From Marinobacter sp. S6332 (GTDB lineage Bacteria; Pseudomonadota; Gammaproteobacteria; Pseudomonadales; Oleiphilaceae), in NCBI RefSeq assembly GCF_023016045.1, contig NZ_JALKAP010000010.1, forward strand, positions 62,001 through 126,000: a DNA stretch of 64,000 bases, read 5' to 3'. Numbering within the stretch: the stretch's first letter is position 1; every line of letters begins with the position of its first letter. Below, in pieces: positions 52,477 to 61,710 of the stretch. The notes beneath the pieces are model-generated. The model had not been told where the DNA came from and did no database searches. It was given only the letters and a program-made list of their open reading frames with translations. A program made the position numbers and the translations under genes.

Positions 52477-53385
52477 CTAATCATTCGCCGACCCGCTTCC
52501 CTGCTTTCTATCTCGTCTTTGCGACTGCCAAACCCGCAGCCATGTTCTAAGCTTGCTTCGGGTCTCGTTACCACTGTAACGCCCTTTCGCAACATGCCTA
52601 ATCCGAAAAACACCGGGAACTGAAATAGGCTCACCCTGGCTGCGCAGCAGCCAACGAAATGCACGGTCTTCATGGCACTTTGCAAAGCTCTCTACAGGCT
52701 GCTGATAGAGGCCTATATTTCGGCAATACCCCACAGCCCTGCACACATCGCCATGGGCAATCTGAAGCGGCCCGGTAGCTTTGGATATTTGTCGCGAGGT
52801 AAAGGATGTGGTGTCGATATCCAGCACCTGCGGCTCCGTTGAGCCTGCCTGAAGCATCGGGTTGTTTTCAGCCAAAAGGTCCGTTGTGCGCTCAACTGCC
52901 GGGAATAGTAGTGCTTCTTTCTTGCCTTGTAGCACCTCAGCCAACACATCGAGGCAATCGTCGCGGAACATCAGATCACAGTCTGTAAACCACACCCAAT
53001 CAGCCTTTGTAGCCAGAGCAGCCCGATTGCGGCCGATAGCCCGACGAAAAAGCTGTTGCTTGGGAACTGGCTGCCAGTTCCAAGTAACCCCAGATACGCT
53101 CTGCCGGCCAAAAAAATCCAACAATGCCTTGGTTTTTACATCTTCTGGGCTGTAAAAAACGGTCATTGTTATATCAAGCTTTTGGGGCGGAAAAAGCACA
53201 ACGGAACTCAGTTGATACACCAGAAAATGTGAGTAGTTCCAGCAATGGCTAACCACCTCCAATTTCAGGTGACCTTTTCGAGCGACTCGTTCATTTTCGC
53301 AAGGCAGGTTTGGCTCAAACCACCTGGCAGGTACCCAACCACCTGCCGCAAATCGGAAAAAAGCCAATTGGATTAGATTCCACAT
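52477..53385 (-). CDS. Glycosyltransferase family 2-like protein
   Basis: 302 residues from ATG at 53385 (MWNLIQLAFF); a GTG six codons earlier is less likely. Features: LEVVSHCWNYSHFLVYQLSS, a nucleotide-sugar type segment with WVWFTDCDLMFRDDCLDVL (DCD as DXD motif), IAHGDVCRAVGYCR and ECHEDRAFRWLL-like region (KCHEDRAFRWLLRS). The C-terminus is very basic. It is upstream of the ligase-like gene by 18 bases, same strand. Probably a cytosolic transferase for a core sugar. Confidence 0.72.
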   Translation of the reverse strand: MWNLIQLAFFRFAAGGWVPARWFEPNLPCENERVARKGHLKLEVVSHCWNYSHFLVYQLSSVVLFPPQKLDITMTVFYSPEDVKTKALLDFFGRQSVSGVTWNWQPVPKQQLFRRAIGRNRAALATKADWVWFTDCDLMFRDDCLDVLAEVLQGKKEALLFPAVERTTDLLAENNPMLQAGSTEPQVLDIDTTSFTSRQISKATGPLQIAHGDVCRAVGYCRNIGLYQQPVESFAKCHEDRAFRWLLRSQGEPISVPGVFRIRHVAKGRYSGNETRSKLRTWLRVWQSQRRDRKQGSGSAND

Positions 53386-53589
53386 AGTTGTTGCCCTGGC
53401 CACGTCTGGTTCTTGAGCTCGGATATAGGGCTGAACCTCCTCCGAGCGGCTGTTCTAAAAGCGGGAAATTCTATCACGGAGCCGCTCGAAAAACAGAAAA
53501 CCGTCCGTTAACTCAGCGGTCATCTTCTTGTGTGGGCCAGATGACAATGGTACTTTCCTGCTCTGCATTCCACTGATTGGATTCTTCCT

Positions 53590-54468
53590 GTGTCAGCCAA
53601 ACTCATCGCCCTGTCTTTTAGCTTATTGTCCCAACTCAGTCTGCGCTGGGCACAACGCATTGGCCGTTTTCTCGGGGGTGTTGTGTGGAAGCTTGGTGGG
53701 CGTTCCGTGGAAACCACGCGTAAGAACCTTCGTGCCTGCTATCCGCATTTAACAGACTCAGAACGGGAAGAGCTGGGAAAGCAGAGTCTCCGAGAAACCG
53801 GAGCGACAGCGATGGAAATTCCGTTGATGTGGGAGTGGCCTGTTGAACGTTGTTTAGGTTTGATCAAGGAAATTGAAGGTGAAGAGCTACTTGATGACTA
53901 CAAGGCCGACGGCAACGGATTGCTCCTGCTAGCACCGCATTTGGGCAACTGGGAACTGGCGGGGCTATTCTTCGCGTCCCGCTATAAGATGGCCGCGCTT
54001 TATAGCCCACCAAACCGTCCGGAATTTGAAACCTATATTAAAAATGTCCGTAGCCGCAGCGGTTCCGAGCTGGTTGCAACCGATCGGCGGGGTATTATGC
54101 GTCTACTTGCCATCTTACGCGGCGGAGGCGTGGTAGGCGTACTGCCTGACCAGACACCTAGACAAGAAGGCGGTGAGTTTGCGCCGTTTTTTGGCATTCC
54201 TGCGGTCACTATGACTCTCGCATCAAAGCTGATCCACAAAACGGATGCGCACCCGCTAATTACCTTTGCCCAACGGCTACCCAACGGTGAGGGATTCAAG
54301 ATTGTTATCAAACGAGCGGATGACGGCATGATTTCAAAAGATATGGGTGAATCGCTTAGTGCACTGAATCGCTCTGTAGAGCGCTGCATTGAATTGGCTC
54401 CGGCCCAATACCAGTGGGAGTACAAACGTTTTCGCAGAACAGCGCCCGGCGAAACACCCGTATACTGA
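53590..54468 (+). CDS. LpxL/LpxM-type lipid A acyltransferase (second)
   Basis: 292 residues from GTG at 53590. H-X4-E motif HLGNWE at about residues 117-122, preceded by LLLLAPHLGN, then GIMRLLAILRGGGVVGVLPDQ and EFAPFFGIPAVTMTLASKL, all typical of the HtrB/MsbB family. It adds a secondary acyl chain to lipid A at the inner membrane. The first acyltransferase (40520-41467) has H-X4-D, so the two enzymes flank the glycosyltransferase genes. It is convergent with kdkA, whose stop begins at the next base. Confidence 0.9.
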   Translation: MSAKLIALSFSLLSQLSLRWAQRIGRFLGGVVWKLGGRSVETTRKNLRACYPHLTDSEREELGKQSLRETGATAMEIPLMWEWPVERCLGLIKEIEGEELLDDYKADGNGLLLLAPHLGNWELAGLFFASRYKMAALYSPPNRPEFETYIKNVRSRSGSELVATDRRGIMRLLAILRGGGVVGVLPDQTPRQEGGEFAPFFGIPAVTMTLASKLIHKTDAHPLITFAQRLPNGEGFKIVIKRADDGMISKDMGESLSALNRSVERCIELAPAQYQWEYKRFRRTAPGETPVY

Positions 54469-55182
54469 TCAGGCCCCGCGGTAACCCGTCATAAATTCCT
54501 GCCAGAACTGATCACGCACGTTGCTATCCAGTTGCCCTAAGCACTTGTTCACTGAACGTTCGAGACGGCGGATGTTGCCTTTCTTCCAACGCTCTCCGGC
54601 GTGTTCAGGCATTATGCGGCCTCGGTCAAAATCAATCAGGTACACCTTATCTGCAACCAGAATATTCATGCAATTGAGATCGGCGTGGTACACACCTGCG
54701 TGGTGAAAGTTGCGCACACAGCTACCTGCTGCGCGCCAGATTTCTCCGCTCGAAGCCCCGACACATTCTGCGATAGGCTTTGCATCGGGAATCCGACGGA
54801 CAATTAAAGACGCAGTGTAGAGCAGGGGCCCACGCATACGATAGCCTGCCGCGATGGGCTCAGGAACGGGCAAACCTTGTTTTAAGAGATGATTTAATAA
54901 TCGGAATTCAACGACTGACCGAACGGCTTCCTCACGAGTAAACACGTAACCTCGCCGTATAAAGCGCCCGGGTAACCCACCACGGCAAAAGTGGCGCAAA
55001 ACAAGCTCGCCACAAGGCGCGTGAATAAACCAGGCAGCGCCTCGACCACCTTGAGTAATTAAAACCGCCTGCTCACCCCAGAACTCCGGATCAAACCATT
55101 CTTCCCGGAAATGCTCTTTGGCGGCGAGGGACACCAAATAACCTCCGGTGCCCCCTTTATGCTGGATATAATCCGCCCCCAC
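54469..55182 (-). CDS. kdkA: 3-deoxy-D-manno-octulosonic acid kinase (Kdo kinase)
   Basis: 237 residues from GTG at 55182, seven bases after the ilvE stop. Kinase-like fold resembling Haemophilus KdkA: LRHFCRGGLPGRFIRR near the N-terminus, PVPEPIAAGY, catalytic HADLNCMNIL and metal-binding LIDFDRGR. It phosphorylates Kdo of the inner core, typical where a single Kdo is present. It ends the LPS locus next to ilvE. Confidence 0.9.
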   Translation of the reverse strand: MGADYIQHKGGTGGYLVSLAAKEHFREEWFDPEFWGEQAVLITQGGRGAAWFIHAPCGELVLRHFCRGGLPGRFIRRGYVFTREEAVRSVVEFRLLNHLLKQGLPVPEPIAAGYRMRGPLLYTASLIVRRIPDAKPIAECVGASSGEIWRAAGSCVRNFHHAGVYHADLNCMNILVADKVYLIDFDRGRIMPEHAGERWKKGNIRRLERSVNKCLGQLDSNVRDQFWQEFMTGYRGA

Positions 55183-55189
55183 TGGGCAA

Positions 55190-56113
55190 CTACCGCACGT
55201 GTGTCAGCCAGTCACTATGCTGCGGCAGCTTTCCCTTCACTGCGTCAAAGTACATAGCCTGCAATTTCTCGGTCACCGGCCCGCGCTTGCCAGCGCCAAT
55301 CGCGCGGCCGTCCAGCTCACGAATGGGAAGAACTTCAGCGGCTGTACCGGTAAAGAATGCCTCGTCTGCGATGTAAACTTCATCACGTGTAATACGGCGC
55401 TCTTTTACCGGAATATTCAATTCTGCTGCGAAATCCAGAATAGTTTGGCGAGTAATACCTTCCAAACAGGAAGTTAGTTCTGGAGTATGCAGTACCCCAT
55501 TGCGCATAATGAAGATGTTTTCGCCGGAACCCTCGGCCACATAGCCTTCGTTATCCAACAACAGGGCTTCTTCACAACCGCTGGCGATAGCTTCGTTCAG
55601 CGCCAGCATGGAGTTGATGTAATTACCATTGGCTTTGGCTTTACACATAGTGATATTAACGTGGTGACGGGTGTAGGAGGAGGTCCGCACCTTAATACCG
55701 ATTTCCTTGGCTTCCGGCGACATGTAAGACGGCCAGCTCCAAGCTGCAATCATCACGTGCACTTTTAGGTTGTCTGCTCGCAGCCCCATGCCTTCAGAGC
55801 CCAAAAACGCCATCGGGCGCAGGTAGGCTTCATCCAGATTATTCTCACGAACTGCGGCACACTGGGCATCGTTCAACTCTTCCTTGGTGAACGGCATTTT
55901 CATATTCAGAATATGAGCGGATCGGAACAAACGGTCGGTGTGATCTTTCAGGCGAAAAATAGCCGGGCCATTCGCAGTGTTATATGCGCGCACACCTTCA
56001 AAACAGCCCATGCCGTAATGCAAGGTGTGGGTCAGGACATGGGTTTTGGCATCACGCCAGGGAACCATTTCTCCATCAAGCCAGATAACGCCATCGCGAT
56101 CAGCCATCGACAT
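55190..56113 (-). CDS. ilvE: Branched-chain amino acid aminotransferase
   Basis: 307 residues. PLP-dependent class IV aminotransferase that makes Ile, Leu and Val from their keto acids. WLDGEMVPW at the start, HYGMGCFEGVRAY, the PLP lysine in CKAKANGNYINSMLA, and LLLDNEGYVAEGSGENIF with the cofactor-binding pattern. ATG at 56113. It follows glnE after 79 bases, as in Pseudomonas, and is placed at the edge of the LPS locus. Confidence 0.97.
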   Translation of the reverse strand: MSMADRDGVIWLDGEMVPWRDAKTHVLTHTLHYGMGCFEGVRAYNTANGPAIFRLKDHTDRLFRSAHILNMKMPFTKEELNDAQCAAVRENNLDEAYLRPMAFLGSEGMGLRADNLKVHVMIAAWSWPSYMSPEAKEIGIKVRTSSYTRHHVNITMCKAKANGNYINSMLALNEAIASGCEEALLLDNEGYVAEGSGENIFIMRNGVLHTPELTSCLEGITRQTILDFAAELNIPVKERRITRDEVYIADEAFFTGTAAEVLPIRELDGRAIGAGKRGPVTEKLQAMYFDAVKGKLPQHSDWLTHVR

Positions 56114-56192
56114 GCTTCGTTGCTCCTAAAAAAGCGGTTTTGAGAGAGCTTGCATTCTAGCAGGAAATTTTGACGAAACGACAGCAGACACG

Positions 56193-59096
56193 CTATACCG
56201 CCATGACTTTCTGCCAGACAGACCGAATGTAAACCCGCTCGTCTACGAACGCATCGCCTGCCACCTGACTGTTGAGATTCTGCAGCGCCCGTCTATGAAT
56301 GCTGGAGCGGAGCGCAATGTAGGCTTCCCGCAATTTCTCTGCATCGCTTACAGGCAATACACCTGCCCTACCCAACTCCTCCATCTGCCTAATATTGTCA
56401 GGCCACTGGGTCAACTCAGGGTGCAGCTCACACCAGGCGAGCATAAGGTATTGCACCATAAACTCCATATCCACAATACCGCCAGTGTCGTGCTTGATAT
56501 GGAAAGTCTCTTCTTGCCTACTCTCCGGTGTGCCCATGTTGGCGCGCATTTTCTCTCGCATTTCTACTACTTCGTGGCGCAGCTTGTCTTTATCACGACT
56601 CTCGCAAAGTATGTTGTGCCGAACGGTTTCAAACGCTGAAATTGCTTCGGCACTTCCAGCAACGCCCCGGGCTCTGGCCAAAGCTTGGTGTTCCCAAGTC
56701 CAGGCGTCATTTCGCTGATACTTCTCAAACGCCTGTAACGTACTGACCAGCAAGCCGGAATTGCCTGAAGGTCGCAGGCGCATGTCGACTTCATACAGCT
56801 GGCCCGAAGGTGTTTGGGCGTTAAGTATGTGAACAATCCGCTGCCCAAGGCGCGTATAGAAAACCGCATTATCAATAGGCTTATCACCATCCGTTGTCAG
56901 CGCCGGATCAGCAGTGTGAATGAACACAAGATCAAGGTCTGAAGTATAACCAAGCTCGATCCCCCCAAGCTTGCCATAACCGATAACCGCGAAATCCGAG
57001 CCCTTATTTACACCTTCAGCCTGCCCGGGATAACCGTGGCGGGCGACCAGATTGGCAAAAGCAACATCCACAACGTGATCTAGCACCACCTCTGCAATCC
57101 AGGTTAGGTAATCACTCACCTTCATGAGAGGCAAGGTACCTTTGAGCTCAGAGGCAGCAACACGCAGAGTGTGAGCTTTCTTGAAGTGGCGCAGCGATTC
57201 CATCTGGTTTTCCAGATCGTCGTAGGAAATTCGCAGCATTTGCTGTCGCAAGTCATCCTGCAACTCGTCTCGAGCAGGCGGGCTGTATAGGCTTTCGGCG
57301 TTAAGCAGCTCATCCAGCAACAGCGGTGTTTCTGCCAGCTGCCGTGCAATCCATGGGCTTTCACTGCAAAGGCTTACCAGTTGTGCACGGGCGCCGGGGT
57401 TTTCCAGCAGCAGTACCATGTAAGCCGTTCGACGCAATATCGCTTCAACCAGCTGCAACACTCGAGACAGGGTCTCAGAGGGCTTATCTACTTCGGCCAG
57501 CGCCTCCAACAGTACCGGCATAAACTGGTTAAGGCGTTTGCGCCCTTGTGTCTGCATGGTTTGGACGGTGCGGCTATCACGCAAACTACTGAGGAGGCTG
57601 AGGCTGGCTGCCGGGTCTTCGTAACCGTGTTTTTCAAGCCACTGGGTGTCTGAAACTTCGTCAACCTCCGCCAGCCATAACTCGCACCAACCTTCGTCTA
57701 GTGATGACTGAGTGCTGCTATCATCCTCTTCGCTGGCGATGATGTTGGCAAAATGTGTGGCAACATTTTCCCGGTGCCGTGCCAGTTCCTGCTGGCAGCT
57801 GTGCCAATCATCAAACCCCATGATCAGCGCGACTCGTGCTCTTGCCAGGTCGTTTTCAGGCAACAACTGGGTTTGCTTATCCTCCATACCTTGCAGCGCA
57901 TGTTCCAGATTGCGGAGGAAAACGTAGGCCTCGCGGAGCTCGTTGATTACCTGAGGCGGCAGCAACTCCAAGGCTTCAAGTTCTTTTAGGATGACCAACA
58001 ATTCCCGCTGCTGCAGCTCCCTATCCCGGCCACCCCGGATAAGCTGGAACGCCTGGACCACAAACTCGATTTCCCGAATGCCACCGCTGCCGAGTTTAAT
58101 GTTGTTCTCCAGCCCTTGCCGACGCACTTCACGACCAATCATGGCTTTCATACTGCGCAACGATTCGAAGGCACTGAAATCAATGTATCTGCGATACACA
58201 AACGGCCGCAGGCTCTCCATAAGAACCTGACCAGCTTTCAAATCCCCAGCCACCACTCGGGACTTGACCATGGCGTAACGCTCCCAGTCTCGCCCCTGAT
58301 CTTGGTAGTAGGTTTCCAGCGCAGCAAAGCTCAATGCAAGCGCCCCGCTCTGTCCATAAGGGCGCAAGCGCATATCCACACGGAATACAAAACCATCGGC
58401 GGTGATCTGATCCAGAGCTTGGATCAGGCGCTGGCCAAGACGGATAAAAAATTGCTGGTTATCCAGTGAGCGGCGACTGCCCCGGGTTTCGCCCTTACCG
58501 GGAAACGCAAAAATCAGATCTATATCGGAAGACACGTTTAGCTCGCGCCCACCCAGCTTTCCCATGCCTATAACGACCAAAGATTGCGGTGCCTCTTCAC
58601 CAGATACCGGATCCTTCCCCCAAGGCGTGCCATATTGCTCGCAAGCGGCTTCATGCAGCCAATCCAACGCACCCTGAATGCAAACCTCTGCAAACGCACT
58701 CGTCGCGGCCATGGTCTCCTCAAGGTCGGCCCAACGCATTAAATCCCGCCAGATAATTCGGAATTGCGTTTCCCGGCGAAAACGGCGTAAAGCTGCATGT
58801 AAGCTGGGTTCGTCGGTGACATCGGCAAGACACTCACCCCAACGTGCTTGCAGGTAGTCGGGGGTAGTCGGTTCACCCAGCACCCGCGATTGCAACAGCG
58901 CGCAGACCTGTTCCGGATGCCGCTCAAGGGTTTGGCGTAAAAAGAGGCTGCGGGCAACAGCCTGAGCAATTACCTCTTCCGATAAGCTGGCATCGTCCAG
59001 CAGCCAATCTGGCAAACCTTCCGGAAAAACCGAAGCCCAACTGGCAGCAACATCATCTGCCAAAGGTAACGGAAGGCAATTCCATGGCTCGGACAT
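56193..59096 (-). CDS. glnE: Bifunctional glutamine synthetase adenylyltransferase / deadenylase
   Basis: 967 residues, the normal length. It adds or removes AMP on glutamine synthetase in reply to PII state and glutamine. Two nucleotidyltransferase domains are seen: GMGKLGGRELNVSSDIDLIF in the N-terminal (deadenylase) half and GYGKLGGIELGYTSDLDLVF in the C-terminal half (each given in full at 20). The C-terminal helix bundle includes KHDTGGIVDMEF. ATG at 59096. Confidence 0.98.
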   Translation of the reverse strand: MSEPWNCLPLPLADDVAASWASVFPEGLPDWLLDDASLSEEVIAQAVARSLFLRQTLERHPEQVCALLQSRVLGEPTTPDYLQARWGECLADVTDEPSLHAALRRFRRETQFRIIWRDLMRWADLEETMAATSAFAEVCIQGALDWLHEAACEQYGTPWGKDPVSGEEAPQSLVVIGMGKLGGRELNVSSDIDLIFAFPGKGETRGSRRSLDNQQFFIRLGQRLIQALDQITADGFVFRVDMRLRPYGQSGALALSFAALETYYQDQGRDWERYAMVKSRVVAGDLKAGQVLMESLRPFVYRRYIDFSAFESLRSMKAMIGREVRRQGLENNIKLGSGGIREIEFVVQAFQLIRGGRDRELQQRELLVILKELEALELLPPQVINELREAYVFLRNLEHALQGMEDKQTQLLPENDLARARVALIMGFDDWHSCQQELARHRENVATHFANIIASEEDDSSTQSSLDEGWCELWLAEVDEVSDTQWLEKHGYEDPAASLSLLSSLRDSRTVQTMQTQGRKRLNQFMPVLLEALAEVDKPSETLSRVLQLVEAILRRTAYMVLLLENPGARAQLVSLCSESPWIARQLAETPLLLDELLNAESLYSPPARDELQDDLRQQMLRISYDDLENQMESLRHFKKAHTLRVAASELKGTLPLMKVSDYLTWIAEVVLDHVVDVAFANLVARHGYPGQAEGVNKGSDFAVIGYGKLGGIELGYTSDLDLVFIHTADPALTTDGDKPIDNAVFYTRLGQRIVHILNAQTPSGQLYEVDMRLRPSGNSGLLVSTLQAFEKYQRNDAWTWEHQALARARGVAGSAEAISAFETVRHNILCESRDKDKLRHEVVEMREKMRANMGTPESRQEETFHIKHDTGGIVDMEFMVQYLMLAWCELHPELTQWPDNIRQMEELGRAGVLPVSDAEKLREAYIALRSSIHRRALQNLNSQVAGDAFVDERVYIRSVWQKVMAV

Positions 59097-59174
59097 AATG
59101 CAAACCCCTGTCTCTCTGTTATATTTCCGCTACTGTATAACGAACTTACCCGAGACTGAACAGGCCGACACCGG

Positions 59175-60344
59175 ATGCTGAGAAACCGCTTCCCCCTCAA
59201 TGCGGAACATGAAAAAAGCAAAATCCCCATGGGAGGGCTCATTCGGAAGCGGGCAAAAAACCTATTCATGGTTTTGCTTGCGCTTCTGACCATCCACATA
59301 CTGATAATCTGGGCAGTAGAAGAGCTGACTTTGTTCGAGTCGCTTTGGATGACCATGACCACCATCGCGACCGTAGGCTATGGCGACTTTGCCCCCGTAA
59401 CCTACGTTGGCCGCCTAAGCACCATTCTGTTCATTTTCGTGGGCGCCATCACTTTAATGACGCTGATTGTTAGCGACTTTATCGAGTACCGGTTCTACCG
59501 CCGGGAACGCATTTTAACCGGACGTTGGATCTATAAAATGAACAACCACATTGTCATCATCAACACCCCAAAACACGGCGGAGTAACCTATTTCATGCGT
59601 TTTGCAACGCAAATCCGCTCTGTTCAGGGCTATGAAACCATCCCTATCATGTTGCTTACCCGGGAATTCCCCAGCGGCCTGCCAGCGGAACTGTCTGATT
59701 TGGGCATAGTGCATTTCCACGGTTCCGGCTTCGATCCGGAGGCCTTGAAGTCCGTGCACGCAGGAAGCGCAAAGCACATTGTTGTGCTGGCAGCAGACGA
59801 ATCTGACCCCCACTCGGACAGCCTGACTTTCGACATCTCCCACCGCCTCGCCGAGCTCAACCTTGGCCAGAAAACCACAGTAGAGTGTGTTACGGACGCA
59901 AATCGTAGCCGCTACAAAGAACTCGGAGTACGGGCGGTTATACGCCCCGTACGAACCTACCCTGAAATCATGGTGCGTTCAGTGGTAGCACCCGGATCCG
60001 AAAAGGTGCTGGAAGACATGTTCAATTACGAGCAGGACCACCCCCACCGCTACGATTTAGAACTGGATGATCTCAACTGGGCGGACATTGTCAGCGCGTT
60101 GATCCGTCATGGCATTGGGACTGCTCTGGCGTACATCGATCACAACGACGAAGTTGTTTGCCACCCCCCCATAAGCAAAGAGATTGAGGGCAAAGGCCTT
60201 ATCGTGCTGGTGAAATCCAGTGATACACCGGATCTTGAAGTGATTAAGGAAGCACTGGAGCGCTACCGTAAGTTTATGGAGAAATGGAGAAACATGCAGG
60301 AAGATGCGACCATTGCTGATCCACCCGCTTCCACTACCCACTAA
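59175..60344 (+). CDS. Potassium channel protein with RCK-type domain
   Basis: 389 residues. Two membrane helices (about 29-48 and 75-100) flank the pore loop with the potassium selectivity filter TVGYGDF (about 66-72). A cytosolic Rossmann-like RCK/TrkA-N region (about 120-260) follows, with HIVIINTPKHGG at its start, then an extension (to about 370). It is likely a tetrameric K+ channel in the inner membrane. Divergent from glnE with 78 bases between; followed by mgtE after 22 bases. Confidence 0.85.
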   Translation: MLRNRFPLNAEHEKSKIPMGGLIRKRAKNLFMVLLALLTIHILIIWAVEELTLFESLWMTMTTIATVGYGDFAPVTYVGRLSTILFIFVGAITLMTLIVSDFIEYRFYRRERILTGRWIYKMNNHIVIINTPKHGGVTYFMRFATQIRSVQGYETIPIMLLTREFPSGLPAELSDLGIVHFHGSGFDPEALKSVHAGSAKHIVVLAADESDPHSDSLTFDISHRLAELNLGQKTTVECVTDANRSRYKELGVRAVIRPVRTYPEIMVRSVVAPGSEKVLEDMFNYEQDHPHRYDLELDDLNWADIVSALIRHGIGTALAYIDHNDEVVCHPPISKEIEGKGLIVLVKSSDTPDLEVIKEALERYRKFMEKWRNMQEDATIADPPASTTH

Positions 60345-60366
60345 GCAACTTCCCTAGGCGCTTTCT

Positions 60367-61710
60367 ATGGAATCCGTACTTTTCCAGCCGCTGGTAGATG
60401 CGCTTGCATCCGGGCAACCTCAGGCCGTTATTGACGCTGCCAACTTGTTTAACGCCGCCGACCTTGCCGAGTTTATTGAACAAAACAGCGAGGGCGATGC
60501 AGGTATCTCCCTGTTTCAGAGTCTCCCGCTGGCCCAGCGAGCAAAGGTGTTGGGCTACACCAACCCGGAGACCCAGCTGGTACTGACACAAGCAACACCC
60601 CTAACAGAGCTTGCGCTGCTGACCGCCGAGATGCCATCAGACGATCGGGTTGATTTCTTTAACCTGCTTGAAGAGCCTCGCCAGAAACAGCTTATCCGAA
60701 AGCTCGACGAGGAAGATAGGGATGACCTAACGGCCCTTTTAGCCCACGCCGAAGGCACAGCTGGCGCGCTGATGAGCACGGACTACGCCGTGTTTGAGTC
60801 TGGCATCACGGCTAGTGAAGCCATAGATATTTTGCGCAAGACAGCAGAAGACAAAGAGACTATTTACCAATCGTATGTGATTGATGAAGAGCAGGTGCTA
60901 TTGGGCGTGGTTTCTTTGCGCCGCTTGATTGTTGCCAAGCCAGACGCGGTCATCGATTCGCTGCTCGCAACCGGTTTGGTAACAACCCAAACCGACACTT
61001 CTCAGGATGATGTTGCCAGATTGATCGCGAAATACGATCTACTGGCTTTGCCTGTGCTGGATGAACACAACCGCTTGGCAGGTATTATTACTTACGATGA
61101 TGCCATGGATGTTATCGAAGCCGAGGCCACAGAAGATATCCATAAAGGTGGGTCGGTCAGTAATCTGGATACCGGCATTACGACAGCCTCCCCCTTCTCC
61201 CTGTATCGCTCCCGGATTCAATGGCTGGTTATTCTAGTGTTTGCCAATATCTTTACCGGTGCAGGAATAGCACACTTTGAAGACATTATCGGTGCCCACC
61301 TTGCCCTACTGTTTTTCATGCCCCTGCTGGTCGCCAGTGCAGGCAACGCAGGCGCACAGTCTGCAACGCTGGTGGTGCGGGGGATTGCCACGGGAGACGT
61401 GGTAAACCGTGACTGGCTCCGCCTGTTCAACAAAGAATTGCTCGTAGCGACAGCACTCGGCCTGACCATGGCCTTGACGGTTTGGACTGTAGGCATATTT
61501 CGCACAGAAATGGTTATTGCCACCATCGTTGCCATAACCATGATAGCCGTCGTACTGGCGGGCGGGCTTATCGGCATCTTGCTGCCGCTACTACTTAACC
61601 GGCTAGGCGTTGACCCGGCTGCGGCGAGCATCCCGCTAATCACAACCATTGCGGACGTTAGCGGGGTGCTGATTTATTTCAGCATCGCCACAGCGATTTT
61701 AGGCACCTGA
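60367..61710 (+). CDS. mgtE: Magnesium transporter MgtE
   Basis: 447 residues. MgtE N domain (about 1-130), two CBS domains (about 130-255; TDYAVFESGITASEAI and LLALPVLDEHNRLAGIIT), a plug helix, and five membrane helices (about 285-447), with GNAGAQSATLVVRG as pore signature and PAAASIPLITTIADVSGV near the end. It imports Mg2+ and is gated by intracellular Mg2+ through the CBS/N part. It is 22 bases after the K+ channel gene and likely co-transcribed. It overlaps the convergent gene by 12 bases. Confidence 0.97.
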   Translation: MESVLFQPLVDALASGQPQAVIDAANLFNAADLAEFIEQNSEGDAGISLFQSLPLAQRAKVLGYTNPETQLVLTQATPLTELALLTAEMPSDDRVDFFNLLEEPRQKQLIRKLDEEDRDDLTALLAHAEGTAGALMSTDYAVFESGITASEAIDILRKTAEDKETIYQSYVIDEEQVLLGVVSLRRLIVAKPDAVIDSLLATGLVTTQTDTSQDDVARLIAKYDLLALPVLDEHNRLAGIITYDDAMDVIEAEATEDIHKGGSVSNLDTGITTASPFSLYRSRIQWLVILVFANIFTGAGIAHFEDIIGAHLALLFFMPLLVASAGNAGAQSATLVVRGIATGDVVNRDWLRLFNKELLVATALGLTMALTVWTVGIFRTEMVIATIVAITMIAVVLAGGLIGILLPLLLNRLGVDPAAASIPLITTIADVSGVLIYFSIATAILGT

